Source of the DNA: Agapetus fuscipes
Lineage: Eukaryota; Arthropoda; Insecta; Trichoptera; Glossosomatidae
Reading direction: 5' to 3'
NCBI GenBank assembly: GCA_951799405.1
Contig: OX637342.1
Location: 558,001-622,000, forward strand
Length of the DNA stretch: 64,000 bases
In this document: piece after piece, positions 1 through 12,172 of the stretch
Layout of the letters: each line of letters starts with the position of its first letter
How positions within the stretch are numbered: the first letter of the stretch is position 1
Made by a program: the position numbers and the translations under genes
The notes under the pieces: model-generated
The model's input: only the letters and a program-made list of their open reading frames with translations
Told to the model about the DNA's origin: nothing
The model's database searches: none

Positions 1-95
1 CTGTGCTGGATGGATTATCATATGAGTTTGAAATACGTGTCATGGATCACATACCATAGACTCCGTCAGATACAATTTCCTTACAATTCACATAA

Positions 96-339
96 TGCTC
101 CCTTAGTGTTTTTTTTATGCCCATCAGAAGTAATTTCAAACAAACAATGTATACTGGACTAATAAGTCTATGGAAAACAGGATTTATTTTAAAAATATTC
201 AAAATCACACTCACATTATCGTGTTTCAGGTTTTTTTCTTAGCTCAGATTATGTAGAATGCGATTCTTATTAAGACAATTTCATTGAAAGGTCGTCTTTG
301 AATCAATGGTAGATAAGCTGAACAAGCACTGGCGTGACG
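96..339 (-). mobile_element. MITE M1 copy with TSD ATAA
   Basis: The ends are TGCTCCCTTAGTG and CACTGGCGTGACG, with ATAA on both sides (92-95 and 340-343). The interior has TGTGTAGAATGCGATTC-like and CGTGTTTCAGG segments shared with the other M1 copies. Confidence 0.75.
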
Positions 340-780
340 ATAAGACTAACGTGTTCACAGTTTTCATGATATCAATAAAATTCATAAACATCAAACATTC
401 TCATCCAATCATTTTTCTCATTAGTCATTATTGAGACATACATAACCATGAGATATTTTTAAAGAAATATATAGGTATGAGGATGACCACTTGTAATGTA
501 AAACTTGGTTCACTTTTTCCAATGCCAGCACTGTTAACGGGAAGGTCAGTAACAGTTGCATGGATTGCGTTCATTTGAATTTTGGATAATATTTTACTAA
601 TTCACATGCAATATGCGTACATAAGTGCATCGCTATAAAAAAGCATCATTTCTCAAATATTTCAAATATGCCGAGCAAAAATCAAATATTTTTGTACTGT
701 CCAAGAAACTTTAACCACTTTACTAGAGAATACCATTATATTGTATATTTAGAGGCATGTATTTTTTGGTAGATTATTCT
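340..780. other. No feature recognised
   Basis: AT-rich sequence. The part at 455-570 has weak R250-like words (AGGTATGAGGATGACCAC, GGTTCACTTTTTCCAATG), so it may be a decayed R250 fragment. Confidence 0.3.
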
Positions 781-1015
781 CCATGGCATTGAGAACGTCT
801 GCTATAAAGGCCCGCCGACACAGCCCAGTCTGACCACCCGCAATACATTAAGTGGGATCATTTAAGGTCTTGCAGGCGGAATGCCTTGGACCCTGCGCTC
901 TCTGGACCTCTGTTGGTTTTTTTCCTGGGCCCTCCTTCAAACAAACACCACGGCAATCAGCCAGAGGTTGTGTTTTATTGCGTTGGAAAGGATTTATTGT
1001 TTTTTCTTCCTAGCC
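781..1015. other. GC-rich block, origin unknown
   Basis: The block stands out from AT-rich flanks (GGCCCGCCGACACAGCCC, CCTTGGACCCTGCGCTCTC). Downstream of TTAAGGTCTTGCAG (876-889) a frame stays open for about 45 codons, but no family was recognised and the minus strand is partly open too. It may be a LINE remnant or an exon. Confidence 0.3.
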
Positions 1016-1150
1016 CTGTGTAACATAATTATACCAAGCATTTGGGGGTTCTAGGTCTGGTTCATGTTACCTCAAGGACGTTTGATCTTTTGAAATCATT
1101 GTCTAAGCTTTATTCAAATATAATACAAGCTATTTGACTCTAAGCTAAGC

Positions 1151-1415
1151 TCCTTGACTGATAGGTTGGTACGAGGCTGACCACCCGTGCTGTAAAAATT
1201 GGTTCACTTTTGCCAATGCCACCCCGGTTCAGGGAACGGCGGCAGGAGTTGCAAGGTTTATGTCCATGTGAGGTTTTCTTTATTTGTATGCACACATGCA
1301 GAATGTGTAGGCGCGAACCTACATGTGCCTGTCTGTGGGCATGCATTTCATATGAGCCTTAAATGCTTACATATCCTTGCAGCTTAGATTATAGATTATT
1401 ATATAGATTACAGAT
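1151..1415 (+). repeat. R250 copy
   Basis: It runs from TTGACTGATAGGTTGG through GGTTCACTTTTGCCAATG and an internal hairpin region to the tail TTAGATTATAGATTATTA. It defines the element orientation used here. Confidence 0.8.
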
Positions 1416-2112
1416 TTCAATATTTGTTTGAAAAATTTAAGCGCGCAGTTTCTTTCTTCGCGCAGTATTTTATTTTTAATGCATTATTTACACAGTTTAA
1501 CTGACCTCAAAAAAATTACTTAATGTACCTACTTAAAAAATACACAAGAAGAATCATGGTATGCAGTTTTTTTCTGTAAAATATTTTTTTAATGAATTCT
1601 TGAAGTGAATTACAATTCTCCAGCCTTTTTTGGACTAGCCAGATATAAGTTTTTTCTATTATCAAATAAAAGTTAATAAGCTTAACTTAATTAATTTAGT
1701 TATAATAACTAGGTACAGTATATACTTGATTTCCACAATTGATACAAACTGTGTAAATATGAATAAGTTATTGAATTAATACAAATAGTATTTCGGTCTG
1801 TCGATACAACACAATCATATTTTTATGTTTACTTGTTCCAGTTATTTAACCTTTTACAAAAGTAATAATGAGCACTCATTTGCCGGTCTAGTCACGATTG
1901 CATACAGCAAATCAGTTTACAACAAAAACAATTAGAAACACCGAGTAATGCACATCACGATTACAATCATCATCAGTATCATCATTGACACGACAGCTTC
2001 AGATGCGTTGCGGCCTCCTTGATTAACTGCTGCTAACGCTGTTCATCTTTCACCTCTCTCCTCTAAGTTATAAAGAAATTTCTCTATCACTCCTCGCAGG
2101 CATCTTACTCCT
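1416..2112. other. No feature recognised
   Basis: AT-rich, no convincing open frame or repeat match. Confidence 0.5.
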
Positions 2113-2415
2113 ATAATAATAATAATATTAGGATGATTTATTTGGTGAGCGCTGTTTTTGTGTTTAACACACATCAAGAGCCCTTTGCGAGCTCGGTCGT
2201 CACTGTAGAAAGTGACAATTCTCAAGCAAGACCCTTGTTATAAGGCTGGATGGACCTTTAGTGACCAGTCTTTGGTAAAGGGATATGAATTTTTCACCCA
2301 GCGAAGAGCACATTTGAAAATATAAATGGTATATTTTTGTGCTCCACCTAGATTCTCGAACCCACAACCTTCCACTTACGAGTCAGGAGTGTTAACCACT
2401 AGACTACGGACCGGT
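2113..2415 (-). repeat. SINE S1, tRNA-derived
   Basis: On the minus strand it starts CCGGTCCGTAGTCTAGTGG (A-box-like). After it comes GGTTGTGGGTTCGAGAATC (B box), a tRNA-unrelated body with CAAATGTGCTCTTCGCTGGG, and an (ATT)n tail. It is not a functional tRNA, because the acceptor stem and cloverleaf do not close. Confidence 0.8.
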
Positions 2416-2519
2416 CATACATAGATCTATAGGTAAATCTGATCATTGACAATTATGCACTCCAGGATCTGGTGATCTGTTTTCTGGGTTAATTATCCTT
2501 GATGGTATTTTATATAAGG

Positions 2520-2622
2520 TTTGAAGTACGATCCGAAATGGTAAATCATTTAGTAGGGATCATATCCTATTCTTCTGGTATAGAAGGCAAGCATTCTACC
2601 CACTGAGCTATCAGCTGGATAA
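2520..2622 (-). repeat. SINE S2 head fragment
   Basis: On the minus strand CCAGCTGATAGCTCAGTGGG, then AGAATGCTTGCC: the tRNA-like start of S2. Confidence 0.55.
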
Positions 2623-2639
2623 TTGTAATTACAATGAAA

Positions 2640-3454
2640 CCTTTAAATACCTGTACCTAACTGTATCTGTATTCTGAACCGTTTATATCTATTACCATTT
2701 TCATAAACAGTGCTCTTTTGAGATGTGGAACAAAAATGTGAAGAAGCTACCTGAGCGGTTCACGCGGGCCTAATCTTGTGTTTACAAACATTATCTCTCT
2801 CACATGTTAGCCCGGAGCAGTGATTTAAAATGGACTCCTCACTGCTTAAATTCAGATGTAGACATGTGGATGAAGACTACCGTTCAATCATACAACAATT
2901 ACGAAAGATGCGTGTTCACACAGATACAGTAGTGTAGGACAGTGACTAAGTGGTTAAGAAGTAAGTTGACTTATGTAATATGTATGCAGGCGTGAACAAG
3001 AGATACAGTTATTTACCCTGACTCTTTTTAATGTACTTGCATGAATGTGATCAGAATGTTAAAAGCCGATGAGAAAAAATACAGCAATCTCGATTCATAA
3101 AGTCAAAAATGAAGTCCGACATATTATGTTTTTTTAATCTAAAATTTACTATAGTCACTTATTTATTCTTCTTACATAATATATTTACTTTTTGAATAAG
3201 GCATTCACTTCCTCTGCTGAAAATATCTCCCCCATATTTACACGTCACATTACAGAATCTTATTCATATATATTGAAAGCAAAATTGAACAGCTTTTTCC
3301 ATAAAAAGATTAGAATGCTTCTAGTCTAAAAGAGCAAACTCAGATAATATATTATGTTGTCCTAAAGATTCTGTGGTCGACAAAAAATTGCCAGTGTATG
3401 CTTTTCCTTACTTTTTCGCAACTAAGCTACACATACAGTGTAACTTCTTGCCTG
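2640..3454. other. No feature recognised
   Basis: AT-rich between an S2 head and a full S2 copy. No open frame of note. Confidence 0.5.
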
Positions 3455-3672
3455 CGTTATCCCCGAAGGGGTCGCATGAGGCGCTTCGGGACCTACTTAT
3501 TTTTACAGGTAAGGGAGCCGGCCTCACACCAACCACTTTCATTTGAAGTGTGGGTTTTCTAGTTCCCGGGGGGGCTGGTTCTCATTTATTGTGAAGGCTG
3601 AGTAAATCATTGAGATCGAACCCTTGCTCTCGGCATGCAATGCAAGCATTCTACCAATTGAGCTATCGACCT
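3455..3672 (-). repeat. SINE S2, tRNA-derived
   Basis: The minus-strand head GGTCGATAGCTCAATTGG and AGGGTTCGATCTC give A- and B-box-like sites. The body has AATGAGAACCAGCC and TGTAAAAATAAGTAGG. The recurring head suggests an Ala-, Lys- or Val-type tRNA ancestor. Confidence 0.75.
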
Positions 3673-3675
3673 TTT

Positions 3676-3907
3676 TACGAGCTTGATCGTCGTCGTTACA
3701 AAGCGCCAATTCTCAAGCAAGACTAAATTGCTGTAAGGCTGGATGGACCTTTGGTGACCGGTCATTGGTAAAGGTTTTATAAATTTTTCAACCCAGCGAA
3801 GAGCAAATTTGAAATTATAAATGGTATATTTTTTGTGCTCCGCCGGGAATCGAACCCACAACCTTCCCATTCAGAGTCCGAAGTGTTTCTACTGAACTAC
3901 GGACCGG
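3676..3907 (-). repeat. SINE S1 copy, joined to S2
   Basis: The tRNA-like head at 3840-3907 and the body as far as GACGATCAAGCTCG are present. The 3' tail is replaced by the S2 head at 3671. Confidence 0.7.
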
Positions 3908-5565
3908 TTACTCTTCTTACAATTTATGTAAAACCGTGAATATTTTTATTTATCTTCTTTATCCGGTATTTTTAACGTTAGTATAAATACTACTTACTGA
4001 GTAAAAAGGAAAAACTTATCTCAATTGTGTGGGTAGTTCTTTTATCAGTTTAAAGTCACACATTCTAACGTTGAATATACCGAACCATAGATAATTTAAT
4101 AGGCATATTTAAAACAAATACACTAGTTCACTTTACAGCTTCTTACTCGACTTAACGACTATCCTGTCTACTTGTGAACTTGAACCATGTGAACGCCACT
4201 ATAGTGTTGTCCAACTTAACAAATGCATACAAGATTTGATGAAGAACCAATAAATACGTCAATCACATGACAGTCATCCATCTCCTCAGTAGCTGGGAGC
4301 TCAGGAGTAGCTCTTCAACTCTTTAAATGTAGTATTCCTTTCAGCCTGTATACATTCCGAATAATTACGTGTTTGCCATACAAATGTATTCTTGTATCAG
4401 TACAAATGGAAGCACAATCAAAAGACTTCAATTGGTCATTGATTTCATTTCATTTGATTTGGATTATACCTACTGCTTTTAGATACATTTAAATGTCTAA
4501 TTTATGAAGCAATAAAATGGTGTACATTTAGTTGTGTAAATAAACTGCAGAAAAGTAATGAAAAAAATTGCTGAACGTGTTGAAAAAATGACAAAAATAT
4601 AAATAAATTTACGAAACATTGAAAATCCCGTTCTCCTTGATACCACGCACGGTGTGTAAAATCAGCTAAAACTTGCGTTCAAACAATAAAAAACTTTTCT
4701 AAAATCTTGGTCTTTCCAGTTTTTGTAAGCAAAGGACATGGCTTTATCAACCATCTTAATAAATAAAATTTAAATATTTTTTGTATTTATTGTAGCTCAA
4801 TCCCACCTTCATCTCTTATTTTTCTTCTATAAATGCTCTGTCAGATCCATTGGCAATCACCCTATGAAATAAAAGATAAAAATTCGTATTTGTTATAAGA
4901 AAAAAATATAGGTATCATACATTAACCCTATACTTCTCCACAGCTAACAAAGTAAGATATAAATAGCAACACAACTAAGCTACACATAAAGTGTAACTTC
5001 TCGTAATCCTCGAAGGGTTTGAAAAGATTTAAGTAGCATTTGAAAAATTCGTTATTTTAATACATCGGACTGTTTTGCTACTATAACAATAGGTAAAAAT
5101 AATATTTTGTTTTGTATGGGTTATAAAATCTTAAGTTGCATTCACACTCCTTTTGAGTGCTGCGTATTGTGAGGCAAAGAAAGGCGTACTTACGAGTACC
5201 TACTTCGTACTTATCCTTTATTATATTACCCTTCGTCGTCGTCATTCGTCGTCGTCATTCGTCGTCGTCATTCGTCGTCGTCATTCGTCGTCGAGTTTCG
5301 ATTTTCAAAATCAATGCCATCACAGCAGATGAAACACATTCATGCTCTATAGCAAATTAATTTTTGTATATATGCTGCAATGCGGCGAGCTTACGCGTGT
5401 GTGTTAAGAAATGTATGAAAACTTTTAGGAATTAATCTGTTTGTTCATACTAAAAATCTATGGAACAATATTGACATCTAGCGGCAAAACGTAAAAGTTT
5501 TTTTTACATTTTCTTTTATTTCATGCAAATTAAAAATAAAAAAAAAGCCAAATAAAAATGGATTT
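3908..5565. other. Mostly featureless; 13-bp repeat inside
   Basis: AT-rich apart from the repeat at 5232-5294. ACATCTAGCGGCAAAACG at 5474 resembles a short motif common in insect repeats but is not assigned. Confidence 0.4.
5232..5294. repeat. 13-bp tandem repeat
   Basis: TTCGTCGTCGTCA repeats four to five times. Confidence 0.85.
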
Positions 5566-5645
5566 CAATCTGTAATCTAAGTTGCAAACATATATAACAT
5601 TTGAGATTCATATTACATGCATTCTTACGAGCAGACATGTATAAG

Positions 5646-7730
5646 TTCTAATCTAATCTAATCTAAGCTGCAAAGATATATATCATTTAAGATTTATATT
5701 AAATGCATTCCCACAAGCAGATATGTATAAGTTCCCGCTTACATATGCTGCATGTGTACTTACAACATAACAGCCCATTCCAAATGAATATAAGCCCTGC
5801 AACTCTTGCCAACCTTCCCTGAAACAAAGGTGAATTTGCAAAGTAAACCATTTTTTAAAGTATGGGTGGTCAGCCTCATACCAACCTATAAGTCAAGAAA
5901 ATTATTTTGTGTATTTCTTTACATAATCTAAGTTGCAAAGATACATACCATTTAAGATTCATATTAAATGCATTCCCACACGCAGACAGGTACAATTAGT
6001 TCACGCTTACAAATGCCCAATGTGGACTTGCAAAATAAAAAAACTAATCTCAAATGAACATAAGCCCTGCAACTTTTGCCGACTTTTCCTCAAACAGAGA
6101 TACAATTTGCATGGTAAACCATTGCTTACAGTATGGGTGGTCAGCCACATACTAACCTTTTAGTCAAGGAAATTATTTTGTTTAGTTCTATAATCTAAGT
6201 TGCAAAGATACATACCATTTGAGATTCATATTAAATGCATTCCCACAAGCAGACAGGTACAAGTTCACGCTTACAAATGCCCAATGTGGACTTGCAAAAT
6301 AAAAAAAACTAATCTCAAATGAACATAAGCCCTGCAACTCTTGCCGACTTTTCCTCAAACAGAGATAAAATTTGCATTGTGAACCATTGCTTACAGTATG
6401 GGTGGTCAGCCACATACTAACCTTTTAGTCAAGGAAATTATTTTGTTTAGTTCATTAATCTAAGTTGCAAAGATACATACCATTTGAGATTCATATTAAA
6501 TGCATTCCCACAAGCAGACAGGTATAAGTTCGCGCTTACAAATGCCCCATGTGGACTTATAAAATAAAAAACTAATCTCAAATGAACATAAGCCCTGCAA
6601 CTCTTGCCGACTTTTCCTCAAACAGAGATAAAATTTGCATTGTGAACCATTGCTTACAGTATGGGTGGTCAGCCACATACTAACCTTTTAGTCAAGGAAA
6701 TTATTTTGTTTAGTTCATTAATCTAAGTTGCAAAGATACATACCATTTGAGATTCATATTAAATGCATTCCCACAAGCAGACAGGTATAAGTTCGCGCTT
6801 ACAAATGCCCCATGTGGACTTATAAAATAAAAAACTAATCTCAAATGAACATAAGCCCTGCAACTCTTGCCGACTTTTCCTCAAACAGAGATAAAATTTG
6901 CATTGTGAACCATTGCTTACAGTATGGGTGGTCAGCCACATACTAACCTTTTAGTCAAGGAAATTATTTTGTTTAGTTCTTTAATCTAAGTTGCAAAGAT
7001 ACATACCATTTGAGATTCATATTAAATGCATTCCCACAAGCAGACAGGTATAAGTTCGCGCTTACAAATGCCCCATGTGGACTTATAAAATAAAAAACTA
7101 ATCTCAAATGAACATAAGCCCTGCAACTCTTGCCGACTTTTCCTCAAACAGAGATAAAATTTGCATTGTGAACCATTGCTTACAGTATGGGTGGTCAGCC
7201 ACATACTAACCTTTTAGTCAAGGAAATTATTTTGTTTAGTTCTTTAATCTAAGTTGCAAAGATACATACCATTTGAGATTCATATTAAATGCATTCCCAC
7301 AAGCAGACAGGTATAAGTTCGCGCTTGCAAATGCCCCATGTGGACTTATAAAATAAAAAACTAATCTCAAATGAACATAAGCCCTGCAACTCTTGCCGAC
7401 TTTTCCTCAAACAGAGATAAAATTTTCATGGTAAACCATTCTTACAGTATGGGTGGTCAGCCACATACTAACCTATAAGTCAAGGAAATTATTTTGTTAA
7501 GTTCTATAATCTAAGTTGCAAAGATACATACCAATCGAGATTCATATTAAATGCATTCCCACAAGCAGACATTTATAAGTTCGCGCTTACACATAATGCA
7601 TGTTGACTTACAACATAAAAACCCAATCTCAAATTAATATAAGCCCTGCAACTCTTGCCAATCTTCCCTGAAACACAGCTGAAATCTTCAAAGTGAACCA
7701 TTTTTTAAACTATGGGTGGTCGATTTTCTT
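5646..7730 (-). repeat. Tandem array of R250, period about 263 bp
   Basis: The landmark ATCTAAGYTGCAAAGATA begins at 5661, 5926, 6193, 6458, 6721, 6984, 7247 and 7509, spacings of 262-267 bp. The four units from 6458 are nearly identical, while outer units diverge. A truncated extra copy lies at 5566-5645. Each unit includes a spacer (GAAATTATTTTGTTTAGTTC) absent from dispersed R250 copies, so the array grew as a unit. The 60-75 codon open frames repeated through it are by-products of the repeat. Confidence 0.9.
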
Positions 7731-7858
7731 TTACAAAGGCTGCATGTTTTTATTTTACATGTTTTCCGAATTTTAACGCGAGGAAACTATGCGCAATATA
7801 CACATTCACCAAATGTTAAGGGGTTGGGCTGCGTAGCAGCCAGGGGCAACGCCCCTAG
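7731..7858 (+). mobile_element. Helitron-like 3' terminus
   Basis: Two short hairpins, GGCTGC GTA GCAGCC and GGGGC AAC GCCCC, are followed at once by CTAG and then T. Helitrons end in a short hairpin followed by CTRR and insert before T, so this fits a 3' end at 7858. The 5' end (expected TC after an A) was not located. The R250 array may lie inside this element. Confidence 0.5.
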
Positions 7859-8081
7859 TAATAATATATTGTTCTGAAATGTTAAATAATGCAGCGTTGT
7901 AAGGGAATTAGCGCTTTATTTACAATATTGTTATTATGTAAAGATATTTGCGGCCACTTACTTTCTTATATGGGAGCGAAGACAAGTAAATTTGTAAACA
8001 ATGGAACATCATGAATGAACCTTTATGCTTTTGATTAGTACATTACAGAAATTCAAAATATTTTAACATTTTATTAAACGA

Positions 8082-8310
8082 TTTGACTGATATGTTGGGA
8101 TGAGGCTGACCCCTGTGCTGTAAAAATTGGTTCACTTTTGCAATGCCACCCTGGTTTCAGGTAAAGGCGGCAGGAGTTGCAAGGTTTATGCTCATGTGAA
8201 GTTTTGTTTATTTGTATACACATGTAGAATGTTTGGGCGCGAACCTACTGTCTTTGGGCTAAATGTTAACAAATTTTTGCAACTGGGATTATAGATTATA
8301 GATAGATTTA
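8082..8310 (+). repeat. R250 copy
   Basis: It has the TTGACTGATATGTTGG start, GGTTCACTTTTGCAATGCC and the tail GGATTATAGATTATAGAT. The 3' third is internally shortened. Confidence 0.75.
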
Positions 8311-8315
8311 TGTAT

Positions 8316-8400
8316 TTGAAGGTCCAGTCGATAGCTCATTTAGTAAAATGTTTGTTTTCATGCCATATGGTTAGGGTTTGATCCCTTAAAAGGGTGTCTA
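8316..8400 (+). repeat. SINE S2 head fragment
   Basis: GTCGATAGCTCATTTAGTAA and GGTTTGATCCCTT are the S2 promoter-like head. The body is missing. Confidence 0.5.
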
Positions 8401-8660
8401 CAATTATTTGCCGTTTTGTTGTTTATTTCAAACTCAAAAGAAAATACTTGCAAGTGTAACTCAGCCTCTATCACTAAAAAAATTTTTTTTTTTTTGATTG
8501 GATTTTTTAATTTTTCATGTTTATAAAAATACATGCTCTCAAGTAAAATTGAAAACAAATTAATTTAAATATAAATACGATCAGCGAATTAATCTTGCAC
8601 GCTAATAAACGCCCTGGTATGTAAACACACGCCTTGATGAGTGTGCTCTCCGTCCTGCAG

Positions 8661-8816
8661 ATGGCGGCCCATTCAGGACCGGTCTGCAGCGAAGGAAGGT
8701 TGGCCCAGTCTTCCCCGGTGATGTTTTACTCCAAATTGAATAACATGTTAATAATATACGAGCCGCGTGACGTGGAAACAGGACGAGTGGTTTACCCATA
8801 CCAGCAATTATTATAA
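8661..8816 (+). CDS. Possible 3'-terminal exon, unidentified
   Basis: CTCTCCGTCCTGCAG, a good acceptor, precedes 51 open codons starting MAAHSGPVCSEGRLAQ and ending GRVVYPYQQLL before TAA. The segment is much GC-richer than its surroundings. Another frame is also open for about 30 codons, so the reading frame is not certain, and no donor or upstream exon was found. Confidence 0.35.
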   Translation: MAAHSGPVCSEGRLAQSSPVMFYSKLNNMLIIYEPRDVETGRVVYPYQQLL

Positions 8817-8939
8817 AAAAAAAACATTTTTTTCTTAAACAAACTAAAAAAAACTGGATATTAATCAGTTTTTTAATGATGCATGTTTAATATTTAATTT
8901 TTGATAAAAAGCTCGTATGAAGTATAACAAGAACATTTA

Positions 8940-9200
8940 CCAAAAAGTAGTGAAGAAACGCTACAGATTTGTAAACGAAAGCTCGTGAGTTCGATTCTCG
9001 ACAAAGCATAAAAGTAAATATTGCTATTTTTGAAATGTGCTCTTTTTTGGTTGAAAATGTATCTGTCTTCACCAAAAGTCCGGGCTTCAAATAATTATTC
9101 AGCCTAGTAACAACAAATAGGCGAGCATCAAGTTTGCAGAGGGCTCTTGGGGTGTGATTCACATAAAACAGCGCTCACCAAATAAAACATAGTTGTTTTA
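8940..9200 (+). repeat. SINE S1-like copy, followed by a partial copy
   Basis: GTGAGTTCGATTCTCGAC is a B-box-like site and the body has GAAATGTGCTC and CAGAGGGCTCTTGGGGTGTG. A second body fragment follows at 9300-9425 (AAGTCCAGGCTCTACAG, AAGCTCTTGGGGTGTG). Confidence 0.6.
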
Positions 9201-9728
9201 TTATAAGAGAGATAGGTACATCTAAAGAATATGAGGAAAGAATGAAGGCGAACTATCGTATGTATCGTCAAAGAATGTTCAAAGGTAATAAAATAAACAC
9301 CAAAAGTCCAGGCTCTACAGAATTATTCAGCCTTACAGCAACTAGGCGAGCAATCAAGTTGGCATAAAGCTCTTGGGGTGTGATTCACACAAAAAAGAAA
9401 ACTTCGTATTTTCATTATAAGAGGCCTACATCTAGAAGCGAACAAAAAGAATATGAAGAAATAATAATGGTGAACTATCGTACGTATCGTTACAAAATGT
9501 TCAAAAGGTAAAAAAAAAAAACATTTTCTGTAGGTATTTCGGAATTTTATACATTTTTTGGACAAAAAATTACATTGTCAAAATGCTTACATGCTTACCG
9601 TTTTCTCATTCACTTTATTAAGTACTTACATTGCATTTTCAACACCATGGGGAGTTATGGGATTTACATGATGAAACCATGTAGTTTTAATTGCAAGCTC
9701 GTATTCCTACCACCGGTGCGGGAATATT

Positions 9729-9871
9729 TCAATTAATTTCATTCACGCACAGGCGGGCAACCCTACGGAGCAAAGCGGCCTTACACCAACTGTCTGCAAG
9801 GCCGAGCATGTTGTGGATATGAGGAACTCTGACAGACGGGCGCTTTCTTTCGCTGGACCTTAACACGCTCT
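9729..9871 (-). CDS. Possible 3'-terminal exon, unidentified
   Basis: On the minus strand, CATCTCTCGTCTCTGGCAG is a strong acceptor. It is followed by an open frame reading SVLRSSERKRPSVRVPHIHN, then MLGLADSW and ending LCVNEIN before TGA. It is GC-rich within AT-rich DNA and convergent with the 8661-8816 exon. It could instead be a LINE tail. The product is not recognised. Confidence 0.35.
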
Positions 9872-11026
9872 CTGCCAGAGACGAGAGATGAGATTTGTTA
9901 AAAAAAAAAAACAAAGTGATATTTCATATTTAATATTTCTTCATAAGTGTGAGTTGATTAACAAAGTTGTTTTTTTCCCCCTTTAAAGTAATCCTTTTAA
10001 CATGTACTACACACTAATTCTTCCGACTCCAGAAGCTTTTCTTATTTTCTAACAACCTTCTTTCACCTGAATTGCAGCAAACTACCACATGTTTTAGTTT
10101 TTGTACATGGAAAAAACCTGGTATTTACGATGTCTGAGATATAATAACGGCGTTGGTTTTGGCCAGACAATCGTGAAAAAGAAATGACGTTTGCGCTGGT
10201 ACATTATCGTTGTATGATATTCATGGGAATATCCTTTATTGCCCTAGTGATCTTTGACACCACAAACAATGATAGTTCCGTTGTTTACACTTTAATATGT
10301 TTATTTTTTCCTAACATTTCACTTTATTTAATTCCAATATTAACGTCTTCTCTTCCTCTTCTTCCTAATTCATTTTTACTTCATCTTTTTTATTAACCTT
10401 TATTGTAATTTCCCTTTATTGAAAGTTGTTGTAATTTTCGTATTAAATACACCACGATCAGTGGTTTATATTACGTATTATAATATAATATTGTACCCTT
10501 TGACAAGTTATTTTTCTGTGTACGATTAACTTGAAAACAATATAATTTTTACCAGACTTACTAATGACAGATATCAAAAGTAAATACGAGCATACATACG
10601 TAAATAATTTTCTCATTTGTTTCTATAGTAAAAATACTAAAAACACTTTTATAAACTGCAGAGAAAGGGTTAACATGTTAATCATTTCTCGACTTGAACA
10701 TCACGTCTGCCCGCTGTGGGCCGAGAGTGATGTTATCATCTGCCAACATACTGTCAGAACCCTAATAACATATTGCTGCATAACCTCACATAATGTATAA
10801 AACATCACACACATGAAACATCACATGTTGTAATGAGCCCGGCGGTTATCCACTTAAATTTAAAAAACACAACTTTCTTTCTAATTGCAGTGCGCCCAAC
10901 ATCAAACTTAAAGTTATGTATGTACATGTTTTAACTGTTATCAGCTTAAAAAAAAAACTTTGAAATAAGTATCATGTACCTACATGTTTCACTTTTGTTA
11001 AAAAAAATTGTAAGACATCATGCTCA
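9872..11026. other. No feature recognised
   Basis: AT-rich, would be intron if the 9729-9871 exon is real. GC rises briefly at 10690-10760 without a convincing frame. Confidence 0.4.
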
Positions 11027-11285
11027 CATCCCTGAATGCTTGTTTGGCTTATCTACCATTTGATTCAAAGATGACATTTTATTGAAAATGTCTCAGGAAT
11101 CACATTCTACATAATGTGAGCTAAGAAAAATACGGAAAACAGAATAATGTGAGAATTGTTTTAAATATTTTTACAATAAATTTCCAGTTTTCATTAGAAA
11201 CATTTGTCCAGTATCTACACATACAAACATTGCTTATGTACAATAGCCTCTGATGGGCATAGATCAAAAAAGCACTAAAGGGACG
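11027..11285 (-). mobile_element. MITE M1 copy
   Basis: The ends are CATCCCTGAATGCTTGTTTG and AAAGGGACG. The 4-bp flanks no longer match. Confidence 0.7.
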
Positions 11286-11289
11286 TTAA

Positions 11290-11520
11290 GTTGATAGCTC
11301 AGTAGGTAGAATGCCTGTATTTGGAACCAGAAGGAAAGGAATCCATTCCCATCATGGGTGTAAGAATGATATCCAATTTCGAAGTTTTTCTCCTACTTTA
11401 ATGCTAGGGCCGGAAATGTTAACTCAGTCTTCACAAGAAATGAAGATTTGGTCCTTGCCACACGAACTCCAACCTAAATGGTTCTTGTAGGGATGCTTTT
11501 TAAGTGTAAAAATAAATAGA
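11290..11520 (+). repeat. SINE S2 copy adjoining MITE M1
   Basis: GTTGATAGCTCAGTAGGTAG begins five bases after the end of an M1 MITE. The body and the TAAAAATAAATAGA end are present. Confidence 0.65.
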
Positions 11521-11939
11521 TTTACACTCAGAGTTAATTCACAAATAATTTTCAATTTACTAGTAAACAGTACAAGTTTTTATTTTATTGCTAAGAAATA
11601 GCGACTTCGTAGACCACCTCTAGTGGAAAATTAGAACAGTCACAGTCATACTTGGAATTAATTGATTTTTAATCTGCGTCCTCAAACAGTCAAAGAAATT
11701 TCTAACTAAAAAATGTATGAATAAATTATGAATGATTTTAAAATAATTATTCATGTTATGTGAATTATAATATTTTAGAAGGACAAAAAATATGCCTGGC
11801 TAGATAATTATTATATTTCAATAGCCCCAAGTGCTATTCGAGCTCGTACATATTTTTTCAATATTAATTTAAATATGAGGTTTGTTTAAAATATGTTGTG
11901 ACATTTATATTTTCTGAACAGCATTTATTTATTCATCGA

Positions 11940-12172
11940 TACAAATATATGTTGACATATAAGGCTCATATTTAATGTACGCCCACATACAGACACGTGT
12001 AATTCGCACTTACACATTCTGCATGCGTACTTACAAAATAAACCATACCTCACATGAACATAAACATTGCAACTCCAGCTACTTTTTCCAGAAATTGGGT
12101 TGTATAGACGCAAACCATGTTATTACAATCCGAGGGGGCAGCCTCATACCAACCTATTAGTTAAAGAATAAA
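11940..12172 (-). repeat. R250 copy, diverged
   Basis: Recognised by GACATATAAGGCTCATAT, CACATTCTGCATGCGTAC and CAGCCTCATACCAACCTAT. Confidence 0.7.

Noticed and set aside
1151..1415. R250 as a clear tRNA-derived SINE
   Set aside because: The A- and B-box matches are too weak and no TSD was found, so the class was left open.
3600..3672. Second tRNA gene candidate
   Set aside because: It is the head of SINE S2, repeated with the same body elsewhere, and has a degenerate acceptor stem.
6188..7204. Repeated 60-75 codon frames on the minus strand
   Set aside because: They are the same R250 unit repeated in the tandem array. Dispersed R250 copies have broken frames there.
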